Source: Hirundichthys speculiger
Taxonomy: Eukaryota > Chordata > Actinopteri > Beloniformes > Exocoetidae
NCBI GenBank assembly: GCA_018398805.1
Contig: JAGFBZ010002398.1
Coordinates: forward strand, 372,001 to 436,000
Reading direction: 5' to 3'
Length of the DNA: 64,000 bases
Within the stretch, counting starts at the first letter, position 1. Each line of letters opens with the position of its first letter. Positions 42,484 through 54,300 of this stretch are shown here, piece after piece. The notes under the pieces were generated by a model. That model was not told the origin of the DNA, did no database searches, and saw only the letters and a list, made by a program, of their open reading frames with translations. The position numbers were made by a program, and so were the translations under genes.

Positions 42484-43641
42484 CCGTATTGGCCCAAATA
42501 TAGGACGATATTTTATTGTAGAAATTATATTCTCAGAAATGGGGGTCATCTTATAATCGAGGTCTAGACTTTTCTATTGTCATTACACATTGGTGCCAGT
42601 AGATGGAGCCACACCGAAGTCACCAGAAAGAATGGAGCATCACAGTGAACGCATGGAGCCGATCTGATGTAAAATGGAGGAACCACGAGACCATCTTGAA
42701 CAAAGGGGCTCGAAGGTTTTGTTGCAGTCATTCTTGAAATTGAATTTATTGACATCATTAATCCAGTTACTGATTTACATGGTTGTTGCTGATTCACTGA
42801 GTCATAGTCTCAGATTTTCAGAGAATACAGTTTATTAAATAGTACTATACCTTGATCTTAAATAACATGGAAACCTGACACATAAATGTACCTTAAGTAT
42901 GTCACTATACTTCCTAAAAAAGATGAAATCACTAAAATGTTTAACAATACAGCAGAATGTTATCTCTGCGTGTTTTTTTCTGTAATAATTTGTGCAATGA
43001 AAAGTTTTTCTATGAATAACCTGTCGTGGAAAAATTTGAATACAGGATGCTCCAGATGTAGTGATAGGTAGAACAAAGAACTCACAGATGAAAAGAGTCG
43101 TTGTGAAGAATTTGAATACAGAATCTTCAGATTAGGTGTTAGAGAATCCCCAGATTTCCAACAGAACTCACAGATGGAAAGTTTAGAGTGTGAAGGGGGG
43201 GGAGACTTTCATCCCACCTACCAAAATGTATATTAAATGAATTCCTGCCTTTTGGTTTGGAAACCGAAATGCATATTGAACCAGTTCCTGCCCTTTTATC
43301 TGTAAGATTTCTTTGTTGTTAGAGATGTAAATTGCCTTTTGATCTGTCAGGTTACGACTATAAAAGAGATGTAAATGTGTATGGCCACAGACTCAACCAT
43401 CTAGTCTACGTGCTGTATGACTGACTCTCGCTGTTGCGCTCAGCTAAAAAAAAAAAAAAGGTTAAATTTTGAGCTCTGCTGTTGCATTTTGTTAAGGATC
43501 TATAATTTTAATTTGTGCAATTTATAGAAATGGCCACAACAAACCTTATTGTCTCCATCATATTTTTATTTTCCCAAAATGATATTTGAAAAATAGGGGT
43601 CATCTTATAATCAGAGTCCTCCTATATTCGGGCCAATACGG
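42484..43641. mobile_element. Tc1/mariner-superfamily-like element with TA target sites
   Basis: Long inverted ends CCGTATTGGCCCAAATATAGGACGA and TCCTCCTATATTCGGGCCAATACGG, each flanked by TA (42482-42483, 43642-43643). The subterminal GGGTCATCTTATAAT block also repeats (42544 and 43592). 1158 bp, no transposase recognised. Confidence 0.75.
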
Positions 43642-44297
43642 TAATTCAGATTTTTGGTTAAACATGATGGAGAAAAGAGAGGTCATACAGTTCATTGATT
43701 TAATTTGACACTGGCATCAATCACTGAAGTGAAAAGTTAAAGCTGTCTCCTTGTCGTTCAGGGGGAAGCCTTCATCCATGTAGGCTACTACAAAAACAGC
43801 TTCATGGTCTGTTCAATTTGTACTGGGAAGTTGGAATTTTCGAGTTCCAAGTCAGAGGTTATAACTGGAATGTCTCATGAAGGCAGAATTCCAACAAGGA
43901 ACATTGAAGAAACTTCACCTAGCTCAACTTCACAATCCACCATTCCTATCAGCTACCTGAAAGTCCCAGATAGTCCGTGCGCTCCCAGTAAACACGCTCT
44001 GGTCACCTATTGTTTAACTAATGCACAAGCCGTTTAAGACGATCTCTGCCATTTTCTCAGGGGTTCAACTGAGGCCAAATCACGCTTTTTATACAAGAGT
44101 TAACTCCAGAGGTAGAACCATTTATGCACGTCTACATTTGACCAGGTGGACACGCCTTGATGCCAATTGGACACGCTCTTGTATGCGCTGACATGCAGGT
44201 TGCGGGTAGCGTGCAACCCTAAACCCGTGATCGCAAGATACAGAGTTTGCGGAAAGAGCAAAAGACACGCCCATTGCCACACCTACAAAGTGAATAA

Positions 44298-44787
44298 AGC
44301 CTGATTTATACTCAGAAATCAGGTCGTCTGCATATGTGACGCAGACAATGCAGAGATGCCCCCCCACCCTACGCAGACACTCCGGTGCACCTCCCCAGAA
44401 TTGTAGGTGACCGCAGACAGTGCCGCAGAGAGGAGAGGAAGGAGGCCTCTGATTGGTCAATTCTACATCTGCCTAGAAAAGAGCACGTCATCGAAGAAAT
44501 GAGGAAGTACCCACATCTGTACGATTCTCGTTCTCCACACTACAAAGACAGCACATATTCTAGTAATTCATGGAGGGAGATAGTGATGAATGTGGGTCTG
44601 GATACGGCCGAGACGGTGAGGAAGTGGAAAAACGCAAGAGATTAGTTTAGTAAGTTTAGTTAGTTTGTGATTCTCCCTCTTGCATTGTGGCGTGGAATAA
44701 CATTAATTGAGTATGAATCAAAAGTAACTGCGGCATCTCTGCAACAAGCTGACGGCGACACATTGCCGCGAGAGTATACACAGCCCT
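44298..44787 (+). mobile_element. PIF/Harbinger-type element nested in copy 3
   Basis: Ends AGCCTGATTTATACTC and GAGAGTATACACAGCCCT are imperfect inverted repeats. TAA lies on both sides (44295-44297, 44788-44790), the usual Harbinger 3-bp target. It interrupts copy 3 exactly at GTGAATAA/GGGAGT, which copies 1, 2 and 4 carry unbroken. It contains the MADF frame described separately. Confidence 0.8.
44385..44645 (+). pseudogene. MADF (Myb/SANT-like) DNA-binding domain fragment of a Harbinger transposon
   Basis: An 86-codon frame whose second half reads HVIEEMRKYPHLYDSRSPHY then KD, later SWREI and VRKWKNARD. Spacing of the aromatic and Lys-Trp positions fits a MADF domain, the DNA-binding accessory protein of PIF/Harbinger elements. 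It stops after the first two-thirds to three-quarters of the domain and has no partner nuclease, so it is a relic. The first 30 residues are probably not native coding sequence. Confidence 0.75.
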
Positions 44788-45149
44788 TAAGGGAGTTGGT
44801 ATAACGGGTAGCGGCTTTAGGGAGCGGAAGATTGCGTTAGCGGTTAACGGAGGTTCCTAAACCCGCCATTTGCGGGTAGCGGCTAGTGTTAATGGGTAAG
44901 GAGAAGTGTACTAAAGCTAAGGGGCCTTAGCTTTCATATTTTATTGAGTCTAGAGTCACTATGAGGATAAGATATCAGGACTAATTAGTGATGTCCATGT
45001 ACAGTTGTAATGGTAATCTTACCAATCTACATCTCCAGATTTCCAAATAACATCTGATCAGTTCAGAATGAAATAAATGCATGTATCTATAGTATTACTT
45101 TTTTAAAAACAGCAGCAATCCTGCTTGATCCTTCATGTACTTGAATTTC

Positions 45150-45265
45150 ATACTTTTATACTCATACTCGGATCGGTAGCCGGTATCGGCCGATACCCAC
45201 AGCTCAAGAATCAGAATCAGTATTCGGAGGGAAAAAATGATATCGGAACATCTCTACTATTAACG
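45150..45265. mobile_element. hAT-like terminal fragment
   Basis: ATCGGTAGCCGGTATCGGCCGATACCC and the end ATGATATCGGAACATCTCTA resemble one terminus of fish hAT MITEs. The other end was not found. Confidence 0.35.
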
Positions 45266-45599
45266 CCATCTGACTGGCATCTATACGTCTCCTTTAACAT
45301 CCCATCACGCCTGTGAAAGCTCAGGTGAAACTGCTGCGACGAGTCGAAGCAACAGTCAACTGATTTACCATATGAAACACACGAAATTGCACATGCTGAA
45401 AGAAAAGGTTTTTGGCAGTTCAGTTACAGGAAAAGGGCTTGTCTAGGCCTTAGGCTTGAGCTACAGTTTCATGTGACGAGCGAGATAACTGTTTTCCCAC
45501 GTTTGGACACAGCTGATTTACTGCAGGACACTGAAAACCACGAGATTCTGGAGGTAAGACCAAGAAAGGAGGAATCTCCGTCAGACATGCACAGAAACT

Positions 45600-46365
45600 C
45601 TTTTTTTTTTTTTTTTTCTTTTTAATTTTCCAAGCCCACAGTAAATAGGCATGGTTCCTACTTTGTACTGGAGCCAATCATTTCTGTTTTGCCATGCAGC
45701 TGATTGGCAGTCACTGCGAGTTAGCGGGTAAGCAGAAAAAGCTACAGAGCATCCCCGGGGCCTCATTATAAGCCTCATTTTCCAGCAGCTCAATCTCTTC
45801 TGTTTGAGTACCCAGGAGTAGCGAGAGGACCCACTTCATCAGAAGCAGGCAGGGATACATTCCTCCTCCACTCAGTCTGTCTGCGGCTGAATAAATCTCT
45901 GTGAGGCCAGGTATGCCGTAGAAGTGGCAGCTCGCCTCAAATCCATTTACAATCAAGGGCAAGAATCTCCATGTAGATCCTGATTCGGCTTTAATCCCAG
46001 ACAGCACCACGCCCTTATCTCATAATTACCCTAAAGGAAATACTCAGGGATTGAGTCGGTTTGGGTAAGAGGTAAGAGAACCGGCGGGGGAGAACACCCA
46101 AGCAGCGCAAACCCCGACAGCCATCCAGGTGGAGGACTGAAACAGTGGCATTGAAGTGCAACAGAAGATGGGCGCTCTTTCAGTACATGGAGTTCTTATG
46201 TGGGGCCAAGCATAGATTGTACATTATGTTACGGGACAAACCTTCACAATGTCACTTATAGGTTTTCTATGGAGTGATTTTGAAGCTTATTTTTCCTTGT
46301 GCTGTGCAGCACCACGTTGCAAAAAGGTGCTTTATCCTTTATGGGATAAAGTTGGACATCTTAAT
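45600..46365. other. Intergenic sequence, partly repeat-derived
   Basis: 46165-46365 (CAGTACATGGAGTTCTTATGTGGGGCCAAGC...GCAGCACCACGTTGCAAAAAGG) seems to continue at 47582-47690 (CTCAATGGAGACTTGCTC...GCCAGCACCTAGTGGTCAGTT) across the Tc1 element, as one older repeat split in two. No gene. Confidence 0.35.
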
Positions 46366-47581
46366 ATATACTATATTGCCAAAAGTATTCACTCACCTGC
46401 CTTGACTCACATATGAGCTTTAGTAACATTCCATTCCTAATCAACATGACGTGGGTCCACCCTTTGCAGCTAGAACAGCTTCAACTCTTCTGGGAAGGCT
46501 GTCCACAAGGTTTAGGAGTGTGTTTATGGGGATTTTTGTCCATTCTTCCAGAAGAACATTTGTGAGGTCAAACAGTGATGTTGGACCAGAAGGTCTGGTT
46601 CTCAGTCTCTGCTCTAATTCATCCCAAAGGTCTTTTATCGAGTTGATGTCAGGCCAGTCAAGTTCATCCACACCAGACTCTTCCATCCATGTCTTTATGG
46701 ACCTTGCTTTGTCCACTGGTGCACAGTCATGTTGGAAGAGGAAGCTCCAGCTCCAAACTGGTCCCACAAAGTTGGGAACATGGAATTGTCCAAAATGTCT
46801 TGGTCTGCTGAAGCATTCAGAGTTCCTTTCACTGGAACTAAGGGGCCAAGCCCAGCTCCTGAAAAACAACCCCACACCATAACCCCCCCTCCACCAAACT
46901 TTACACTTGGATCAATGCAGTCAGACCAGTACCGTTCTCCTGGAAACCACCAAACCCAGACTCTTCCATCAGATCACCAGATGGAGAAGTGTGATTCTTC
47001 CCTCCAGAGAACGTTCCTCCACTGCTCTAGAGTTCAGTGGTGGCTGCTTTACTCCACTGCATCTGATGCTTTCCATTGTTCTTGGTGATGTCTGGCTTGG
47101 ATGCAGCTGCGTCACCATGGAAACCCATTCATGAAGCTCTCTGCTCTGTTGTTGAGCTGATCTAAAGGACACATGAAGTTTGGAGGTCTGTAGTGATTGA
47201 CTCTGCAGAAAGTTGGTGACCTCTTCTCACTATGTTCTTCAGCATCCTCTGACCCGCTCCATCAGTTTACGTGTCCTACCACTTCATGGCTGAGTTGCTG
47301 TCGTTCCCAAACACTTCCATTTCCTCATAATACAGTTGACTGTGTAATATTTAGGAGAGAGGAAATTTCACGACTGGATTTGTTGCACAGGTGTCATCCT
47401 ATCACAGTTCCACGCTGGAATTCACTGAGCTCCTGAGAGAGACCCATTCTTTCACAGATGTTTCTAGAAACAGTCTGCATGTCTAGGTGATTAATTTATA
47501 CACCTGTGGCCATGGAAGTGATTGGAACACCTGATTCTGATAATCTGGATGGATGAGGAAATACTTTTGGCAGTACAGTGC
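46366..47581 (-). mobile_element. Near full-length but broken Tc1-like transposon
   Basis: Ends TATATTGCCAAAAGTATTCACTC and GAGGAAATACTTTTGGCAGTACAGT are inverted repeats. On the minus strand a broken transposase is readable: [20 protein letters not shown], then [19 protein letters not shown] and a LDWPDINSIKDLWDELEQRL segment including the last catalytic residue region. At least one frameshift separates these, and the N-terminal part (47440-46880) also has several breaks. Dead copy, well preserved. Confidence 0.9.
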
Positions 47582-47689
47582 AGGCTCAATGGAGACTTGC
47601 TCTGTTTTGGAGCCAGCACCTAGTGGTCAGTTAAGGAAATGCAACTCTGGTTGACTTCATGATGGGGACGTTGGTGTTTGGGACCAACG

Positions 47690-49010
47690 CAGAAGATAAA
47701 TATAATTAGAAGCCCACTGAGATGAATGTTATTAACCCATTTCTAGCCAGTAGAAACATCCAAGAGTTAAAACAACCCTATGTCTATTAATAGCAAAATT
47801 GTGTGAACTTTTGTTAGAGACCAAAACAACGTGGATTGAAGCAGTTCTGAGTGAAAGCAGAATGTGTGTTTGCACTAAGATGACTGTGCAATTTAGCACT
47901 TGGATAATTAACCCACACCAAAAAGAAACGACTACTTTAAACCCCTGACGAGACTCAACAATCTCGTTCCACTTGAGTGATGATGTGAATGAAGCAATTT
48001 TAACGTTGCGAATGTTCAAATGGTGCATAAAAGGGACTGCTTGAGTCTTCTCAGAGGTTTAATTTAAAAAGGTATTTTGATGGTTGTAAATAGCCCTGAA
48101 TGCTAAAATTCTCATTTTGCTTTGTGTACGTTCTGTTCACTCAAAACTAATTCAATTCTTTTCATTTTTTTCTCTCCGGCGGAAGTTTACTCCTCTAATA
48201 TCTAATATACTTCAGGTTGATTTAACTCTGGAAATGTTTACAGGAGCAGGTGAAGAAGCTGTTTGCTGGGATGACAGATTACTTTAATAAATACATAAAA
48301 GTCATAAAAATAATTTCTGTATTCTGTGAATTCATTTAAGTCTTTAATAATGAAACAGGTAGAAGTAATGGAAGCTGAGCTGACTGAAAGCAAAGGTAAA
48401 TTTTCAAAAAGTTCAATTTCAAAGAGGGCTATAAGAATAATGCATGGCTGAAATAGCTGAAAGATTAAAAAAAATTAAATAGGGGGGAAAAAATGCCCGA
48501 TTTCCACAACAAATGAATGAACTAACAGTTTAAAAACTGTAGTTCTCAGTAAAAGATGACAAAAATGACTTTTTTCCTTTTTGCAAGAAAACCTCAAATA
48601 TTAAATGCACAGCCTCCTGCCTTTTGTTCCAAACATGTTTTAATTTAAGAAAATTAAATGAGTAATATGAATGTACATTTCTTTAAATATGTGAACAGCA
48701 GTTAGAACACACACATACACACTCAGAAAGAAGACAGTTTTAATGGACGTCCTCCCCCACCGTCTGTGAACACCAAGAAAACTGAACTAAGGCTCAAAAG
48801 GCACAAGCAACAACCAGAGATATGGAAATGCACATAGAGATAAAAAAAAAATCAAATAAGTGAGTGAGCGACTTTGATTTGAGAGAGTGAAACACGCAGA
48901 GCTACTGGAAGACTCCTGGGAGTCGGGACTTTAGGGGGCGATTTAGAATTGAACTGCCTACGTGAAGATGACAACCGTGTTATCTGTGGACATCGAGACA
49001 TAAACAAACG
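47690..49010. other. Intergenic sequence, no gene seen
   Basis: AT-rich. Nothing recognised. Confidence 0.4.
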
Positions 49011-49015
49011 TCATA

Positions 49016-49606
49016 CAGTGATCCCTCGCCAATTGGCGGTTTAAGTTATTCGTGGATTTTTCAGAAATATATAATTTAAAAAAAAAATTAAAATTGCAGA
49101 AACATCACAGGATGTTGTGCGCGTTCTCTCACAGTGAAGAAATGCTGTGAGCCAGCCTGGCCCCTTTAAGAAGGTAGCCTTATGGGTAATGATGTGGCCT
49201 TATGGGTAATGGAGTGTGTATGTCATGGGACGGCAGAAGAAAACGGGGTTAGATGAGGAGTGAACATAAACAGCAGAACAATACAACCTGTGTGATGTTA
49301 CAAGTTCCTGCAGTGCCAGAATAAAGTGCTCGTTCCATGCAGAGAAAACCGGACTTTTTGTTTTGTTGTTGTTAGCGTGTTAGCCGCTAATTACGAGCCA
49401 AAAATAGCACAATACCAGCAGTTTGTTTATTACGGTTCAGAGACCAGAGGCTGTAGAGGTAACAGAAAGACCACAGTTGAGCCTTTGTCTCGTTTCGCTA
49501 CTTTTTTACAGTTTTTAAACATATTTTAAACACATTATTGAAGCTCGGGGGGCTCCGGCTCCAGTTCGCGTATTTTGATTTAACTGCGAAAAATACGGGA
49601 TCACTG
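49016..49606. mobile_element. TA-flanked MITE, 591 bp
   Basis: Ends CAGTGATCCCTCGCCAATTGG and CGAAAAATACGGGATCACTG, flanked by TA on each side (49014-49015, 49607-49608). Pogo/mariner-like by target site. It lies in or just beyond the gtf2a1 3' UTR. Confidence 0.72.
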
Positions 49607-49609
49607 TAT

Positions 49610-51226
49610 ATGGAAATGTGAAAAAATATATATAGATTTTTTAAACATCTTATTTCTGTTTCTGTACCTGTTGTTTGCTTTTTTTTTTCTGTGTTGATGC
49701 GATTTCGTTAAAAATGCACAACTCCACAACCAAGTCGACATGACGGTCAAAATATCCACATTTTATTTCAAACTGCTGCAACAGGGGCACTAAAAACAAA
49801 CTGCAGAAATACACACAGCGCCCCCCCCCCCCCCCCTCCCCCCCCTCCCCCACTTTTCAAAGTTAAACTCACTTTGATAGAAAACATTTTAAAATTCAAG
49901 AATAAAATGAAAGCACAGGACAACATACGGTGGACGAAATGATTTGAAAAACAGCGACGTGCAGCTTTTGTCCAGCCAAGAAAAAAAAACAAAAAACAAA
50001 ACAAAAACAAAGGAACACTTATTGGATGATAAGAGCACAGTTTGGTGCTGCTTTCCAAATTTAAGAACAAAGAAACAAACAAACGTTTGATTAACTTTCA
50101 GCAATAAATAAAGAAATGGACAGCGCCCTTCCTGCTGTGGCATGTCAGAGATGGCGGGGCGTTTCCACTCAGCGTATGCTAGCACAGTCAGTCGCCGTCT
50201 CTCACGCACACAAAACGGACAGAAAGGAAAAACGCCGCGGCTACCGATTAACCTGAACAGACTGACCTCACGACACATCGATAAACTGACAGTGCAAATC
50301 TTCGAGACGGCTGCAGAGAGCTAAATTAAAAGCAGGGAAGTTACGCTCACGTGGCAAACCTTCAGACATTTTGGACAGCTCTTAAATGAATTATTTTTAT
50401 TTTGGTACTTTTTGGGATAAAAAGATGGAATGAAGCTCCAGAGAAGCAAAACAGATACGGGGCGGGGGAAATAACAGTATTCTTGACTTGGAAGATTTTT
50501 TGTTTTTTAAATGCCTGAATGCAGTTATGTTAATGATTAATGTAATTTTATCTTACCCTTCATCAATCACATAAAAAAAAAAATTAAAACAATAATAGAT
50601 TAACTACATAAAACACTCTGGAGCACCGCTGACACGGAGATGAAATGATCCAAAAACAAAAAAGAGAGAGAGAGAAAAAAAGAGTAGAAGCCAAAAAGGT
50701 GATTCTGGTCTTTCTAAAAGGCAGCGATTTTGACTGGTGGCACTAAGTTTGGACTTAAATGTAGACACGAGTCAATCCAGTCAACCGACTACAGTGCATT
50801 AAAAAGGTGTTTCTCATCTATGGATGACCTCAGAGCTCCCGAGGAGGAGCGGGTCAGCTCACCCTGGTCCGCAACACCTGTACGATGTGAAATGCTTACT
50901 TTTGGGTTTCAGGAAAAGGCAGGGAAGCCTTGAAGAAGAAGGGGGAGAAAAGAAAAAAAAAAAAAAAGAGAAACAATGCTCTGTTCACGGGCTCTCTCTT
51001 CTGCGGGTTTCTCATCCCGCGAAGCTCGACGAGTGTTTTCCACGGATGACACCCAGGCTTTTACAGTACCTCACAATCCTTTGGGTTTTGGCAGAGTTCT
51101 CAAAAGACTCGGAAGTAGCTTCCTGAAGGAATCCAGTCACAGGATATGGAAGGATGCTGAATTATCTGCTAACTGGATAGAAGGAGTTTCAGAGTTTCAG
51201 CTGCTTTTTTGTTCCGTCTCTCTGCT
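49610..51226 (-). other. Probable gtf2a1 3' UTR region
   Basis: No coding signal. A C-rich tract lies at 49820-49852 and A-rich tracts at 49980-50010 and 50946-50970. TTTATT (AATAAA on the minus strand) at 50396-50401 and near 49764 are candidate polyadenylation signals. Confidence 0.4.
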
Positions 51227-51334
51227 TCACCACTCGGCATCCCCGATGGCTTTGGAAAAGACATAATCTCTGCCGTTCAGATTCATGATCCCGTCCTTCA
51301 GGTGGAATTTCCATTTGTTCTTACTTCTGTGAAT
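51227..51334 (-). CDS. gtf2a1: gtf2a1 exon 10: C-terminal beta-barrel strands and stop
   Basis: 108 nt including TGA. IHRSKNKWKFHLKDGIMNLN then GRDYVFSKAIGDAEW, identical to human but for one Val/Ile change. Acceptor TTCCCCAG. Confidence 0.97.
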   Translation of the reverse strand: MHRSKNKWKFHLKDGIMNLNGRDYVFSKAIGDAEW

Positions 51335-54300
51335 CTGGGGAAGAGAGGAGGAGGAGGAAACGGTGGGCGTCAAACACAGATGGACACCGTTTCATTTTAC
51401 AGCCGCGCACACAGCGGGACTCATCCAGACGCAGGAGCGGCGATCTTCACCTGCAACCAATTAGCATCGAATAGCGCCGCGACACGCCCGAGTGCAACCT
51501 GACGGTAACGACAGGCTGCACTCGAGGAGGAAAAGTTTTGAAAGTTATAAAACAACAATTCATGTGCTACCTTGTCATACTGGCACACCACTACATTCTC
51601 TGTATCGAACAGCTCCTGGTCCTCCTCGTCGCTGACGTCGTCCCCGCTGTTCAGCGGCTCCTGGTGAAGAGACGCAACCGAGAAGGTCAGAGCGCCTCCA
51701 CGTTCCGGCTCAGTAATGGCTCTGCCGTTCGTTTCCTCCGGTACTCACCTCTTCAACCTGCCCGTCCTCCCCGCCGTCCTTGTCCTTCTCCTCCTCGTCG
51801 TCTTCGTCGTACTCCTCCTCCTCGTCCTCGTCCTCCTCGGAGGACGTGTCCCCGGCTCCGTCCACCTGCAGCATCATGGGAGGCTGCTGCGTCGGCGGCT
51901 GCGGCTGAGCCTGGGGCTGGGCCTGGGCGGCCTGCTGGGTCGGAGGCTGCGGGGGCGCCTGGGGGGCGACGGCGCCCTGAGCCTGCTGAACCTGCTGGAC
52001 CTGCTGGGCCTGAGCTGCCGACGCCGCCTGACCGGGCTGCGGCGCCATGGCTGTCGCCTGCATCACCTGGCGGGAAAAAAGAAAAAGCACAGGGAAGTCA
52101 GAAAATGCCACTTTTTGATTTTAACGGTGGTTTCCTCAAATGAAAGGTGAGAAAGGCTGTTGGGTGTAAACTTCACAGTGGTGATGAAAACAGAACCGGA
52201 CCTAAAGTGACTGGAACTCTGACCTGCGTGCTGCCTTGGACTTTATTTCCCGGAGCTAAGACGATCTGCTGCGGCTGAATGATGACTCCTGTTTGCTGGG
52301 GGAGGCCGCCCTGCAGAGGAGCCAGAACCTAAACAACAAGAGTCAAGGAGTCACGTTATAACCTGTTTAACCTAAACCATACTGTCAGGAAACAAAACAG
52401 ACAAACCCAAATGAAGAACTGCTTCACAACAATAAGGTTCACATGTTTTCTTGGCGTCTAGGGACATCTAGGGACCTCAGAAAACTAAGTCCCAGATTTA
52501 AAAATATTGAATTGTTACCATGTCTGAGAAAAATGGACCAAAGACTAAATGTTAATTTTCTACCCTCGCCTGTCTTTTTCCCTATTTGACTGAGGATAGA
52601 ACCATGCTAACAATGAATACATGCACACTGATCACTAATGGGATCTCCCATGACTACAAATGTACCAAATGTGATAGCTTTGCCCTTTGCTCAAAGTCTA
52701 TCACAAAGGTTTTAGCAAGGATGCCACCAGTTGGACACCAGTGCCACATTCAGCCACATTCAGCCAAATGGGTTATTTTTCACCTCCAACTGAAACTGGC
52801 TGGAAAACAGAACCTATATGTCCATTACAGGAGTCTGCTGCCATCTACATTTTTGGTTTTGGGGGATGAAATTTACACCTTGTGCTTCATCAACTTCTAC
52901 CATTGTCCACAGGATCAAATCTATTTAAAGAATAACATAAAAATGTATCATTTGCACTGAAAAAAGACAACAACAACAAAAAAAACTGTCAATGTGACTA
53001 GATAAGAGTCTTTACGTATAGCTTTGACATCAAGCTGGTTATTGTAGTCCATAAAATGTTTGGTATCATTCCATTCAGTAGCCTCTCCCTTTTCACAGGA
53101 CTACAAACATGGCTGTGATGCAGCTGGATTTATGAGATAAGATTTATTACCTCCGCCAAGGAGGTTAGGTTTTTGCCGGCTTTTATCTGTCTGTTCATTT
53201 GTTTGTCTGTGTTCAAGATAACTCAAAAAGTTATGGATGGATTCTAATGAAATTTTCAGGAGTTGTCAGAAATGTGAAAAGGAAGAACTGATTTAATTTT
53301 GGGTGTGATCCGGAAGAAATCCTGGATTCTGGATCACTTTCAGATTTTCGATAACATTGCAGTCAATGGGACCAAAAATGTTGTTTCTCAATATCTCCGT
53401 TAATTGTTGTCCAAAACTCATGAAATTTGACTCACAATTTGACTGACAATGGGAACCTCTATCAAATTTTATTTCAATATATTGACTTTGGAAACAAATA
53501 TTGCACGAAACTTTTATAACATCATTATTTATTTTTGTGTGCAGCCCAAACAAATAAAGGAAGATATGGTATATTTTTAGCGGTCCCATACTGTCAGTGC
53601 TATATGTACGACAAATATTTATAGTGTAAATCGCTATATGGGAGAATTGTTGCGTTTGGCCGAGGTCTGCGCTCTCCGAGTGCTTTTCTAGTTTCTTCTG
53701 GCTCTACATATTAAACGTCATGTATTTAGCCCCAAAAAGGTTAAAAATCGTTTCTAAACAATACTGTTTGCACTTAAATACACTTTCAGTCTAGTTTGTG
53801 AAGATTAGGGTCTAAGCTTTGAGCAAAAGTTGGGAAGAAAAAAAAACCACCTCTGCCTAGTCTTTTTTTTTATTTTTAATAGTGGTTGACAGTCAAATAT
53901 TCAGTATGAAAGGTTTAAGGAAGCTCTTTAGTAAAGGTTAAACTGATCTCAGCTGCTGTGTTGTGTTGTCCTCAAACACTTGAACCAAAGGTAGATCAAG
54001 GTCATTTTTTTTCCACCTTCCATTCAGAAATACTTCTAAACTCCGTTCCTGAACTTGGATAACTAACTTTAATGTTTTTCGGTTACTTAGCCAAGATCTG
54101 GATCTTCCACCAGGTGAGACCCAGCGGACCCGAAACTATGTAGCGTTATGTAACCTCCTTATCGTTTATGCAGCTGCGTTGCTGTCCATTTGCTTTTCTT
54201 TTTCCCCCTATACTCTGTTTTTTTTTTTTTTTTTTTTTTTACAGCCACGGAGCATACCTGCTGTATGACCGGCGCCTGGACGCCGCCAGGCTGCATCTGC

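Larger units (their letters stand above)
43925..44926 (-). mobile_element. Harbinger-like element, copy 3, split by a nested insertion
   Basis: Inverse of copy 1: AAGTCCCAGATAGTCCGTGCGCTCCCAGTAAACACGCTCTGGT through CATGCAGGTTGCGGGTAGCGTGCAACCC, then, after the nested element at 44298-44787, GCGGCTTTAGGGAGCGGAAG...TTTGCGGGTAGCGGCTAGTGTTAATGGGTAAGG. The left end is decayed, so 43925 is approximate. Confidence 0.7.

Noticed and set aside
51538..52143. 201-codon plus-strand frame across gtf2a1 exons 8 and 9
   Set aside because: It is the antisense of the Gln/acidic repeats of gtf2a1, which create long open antisense frames.
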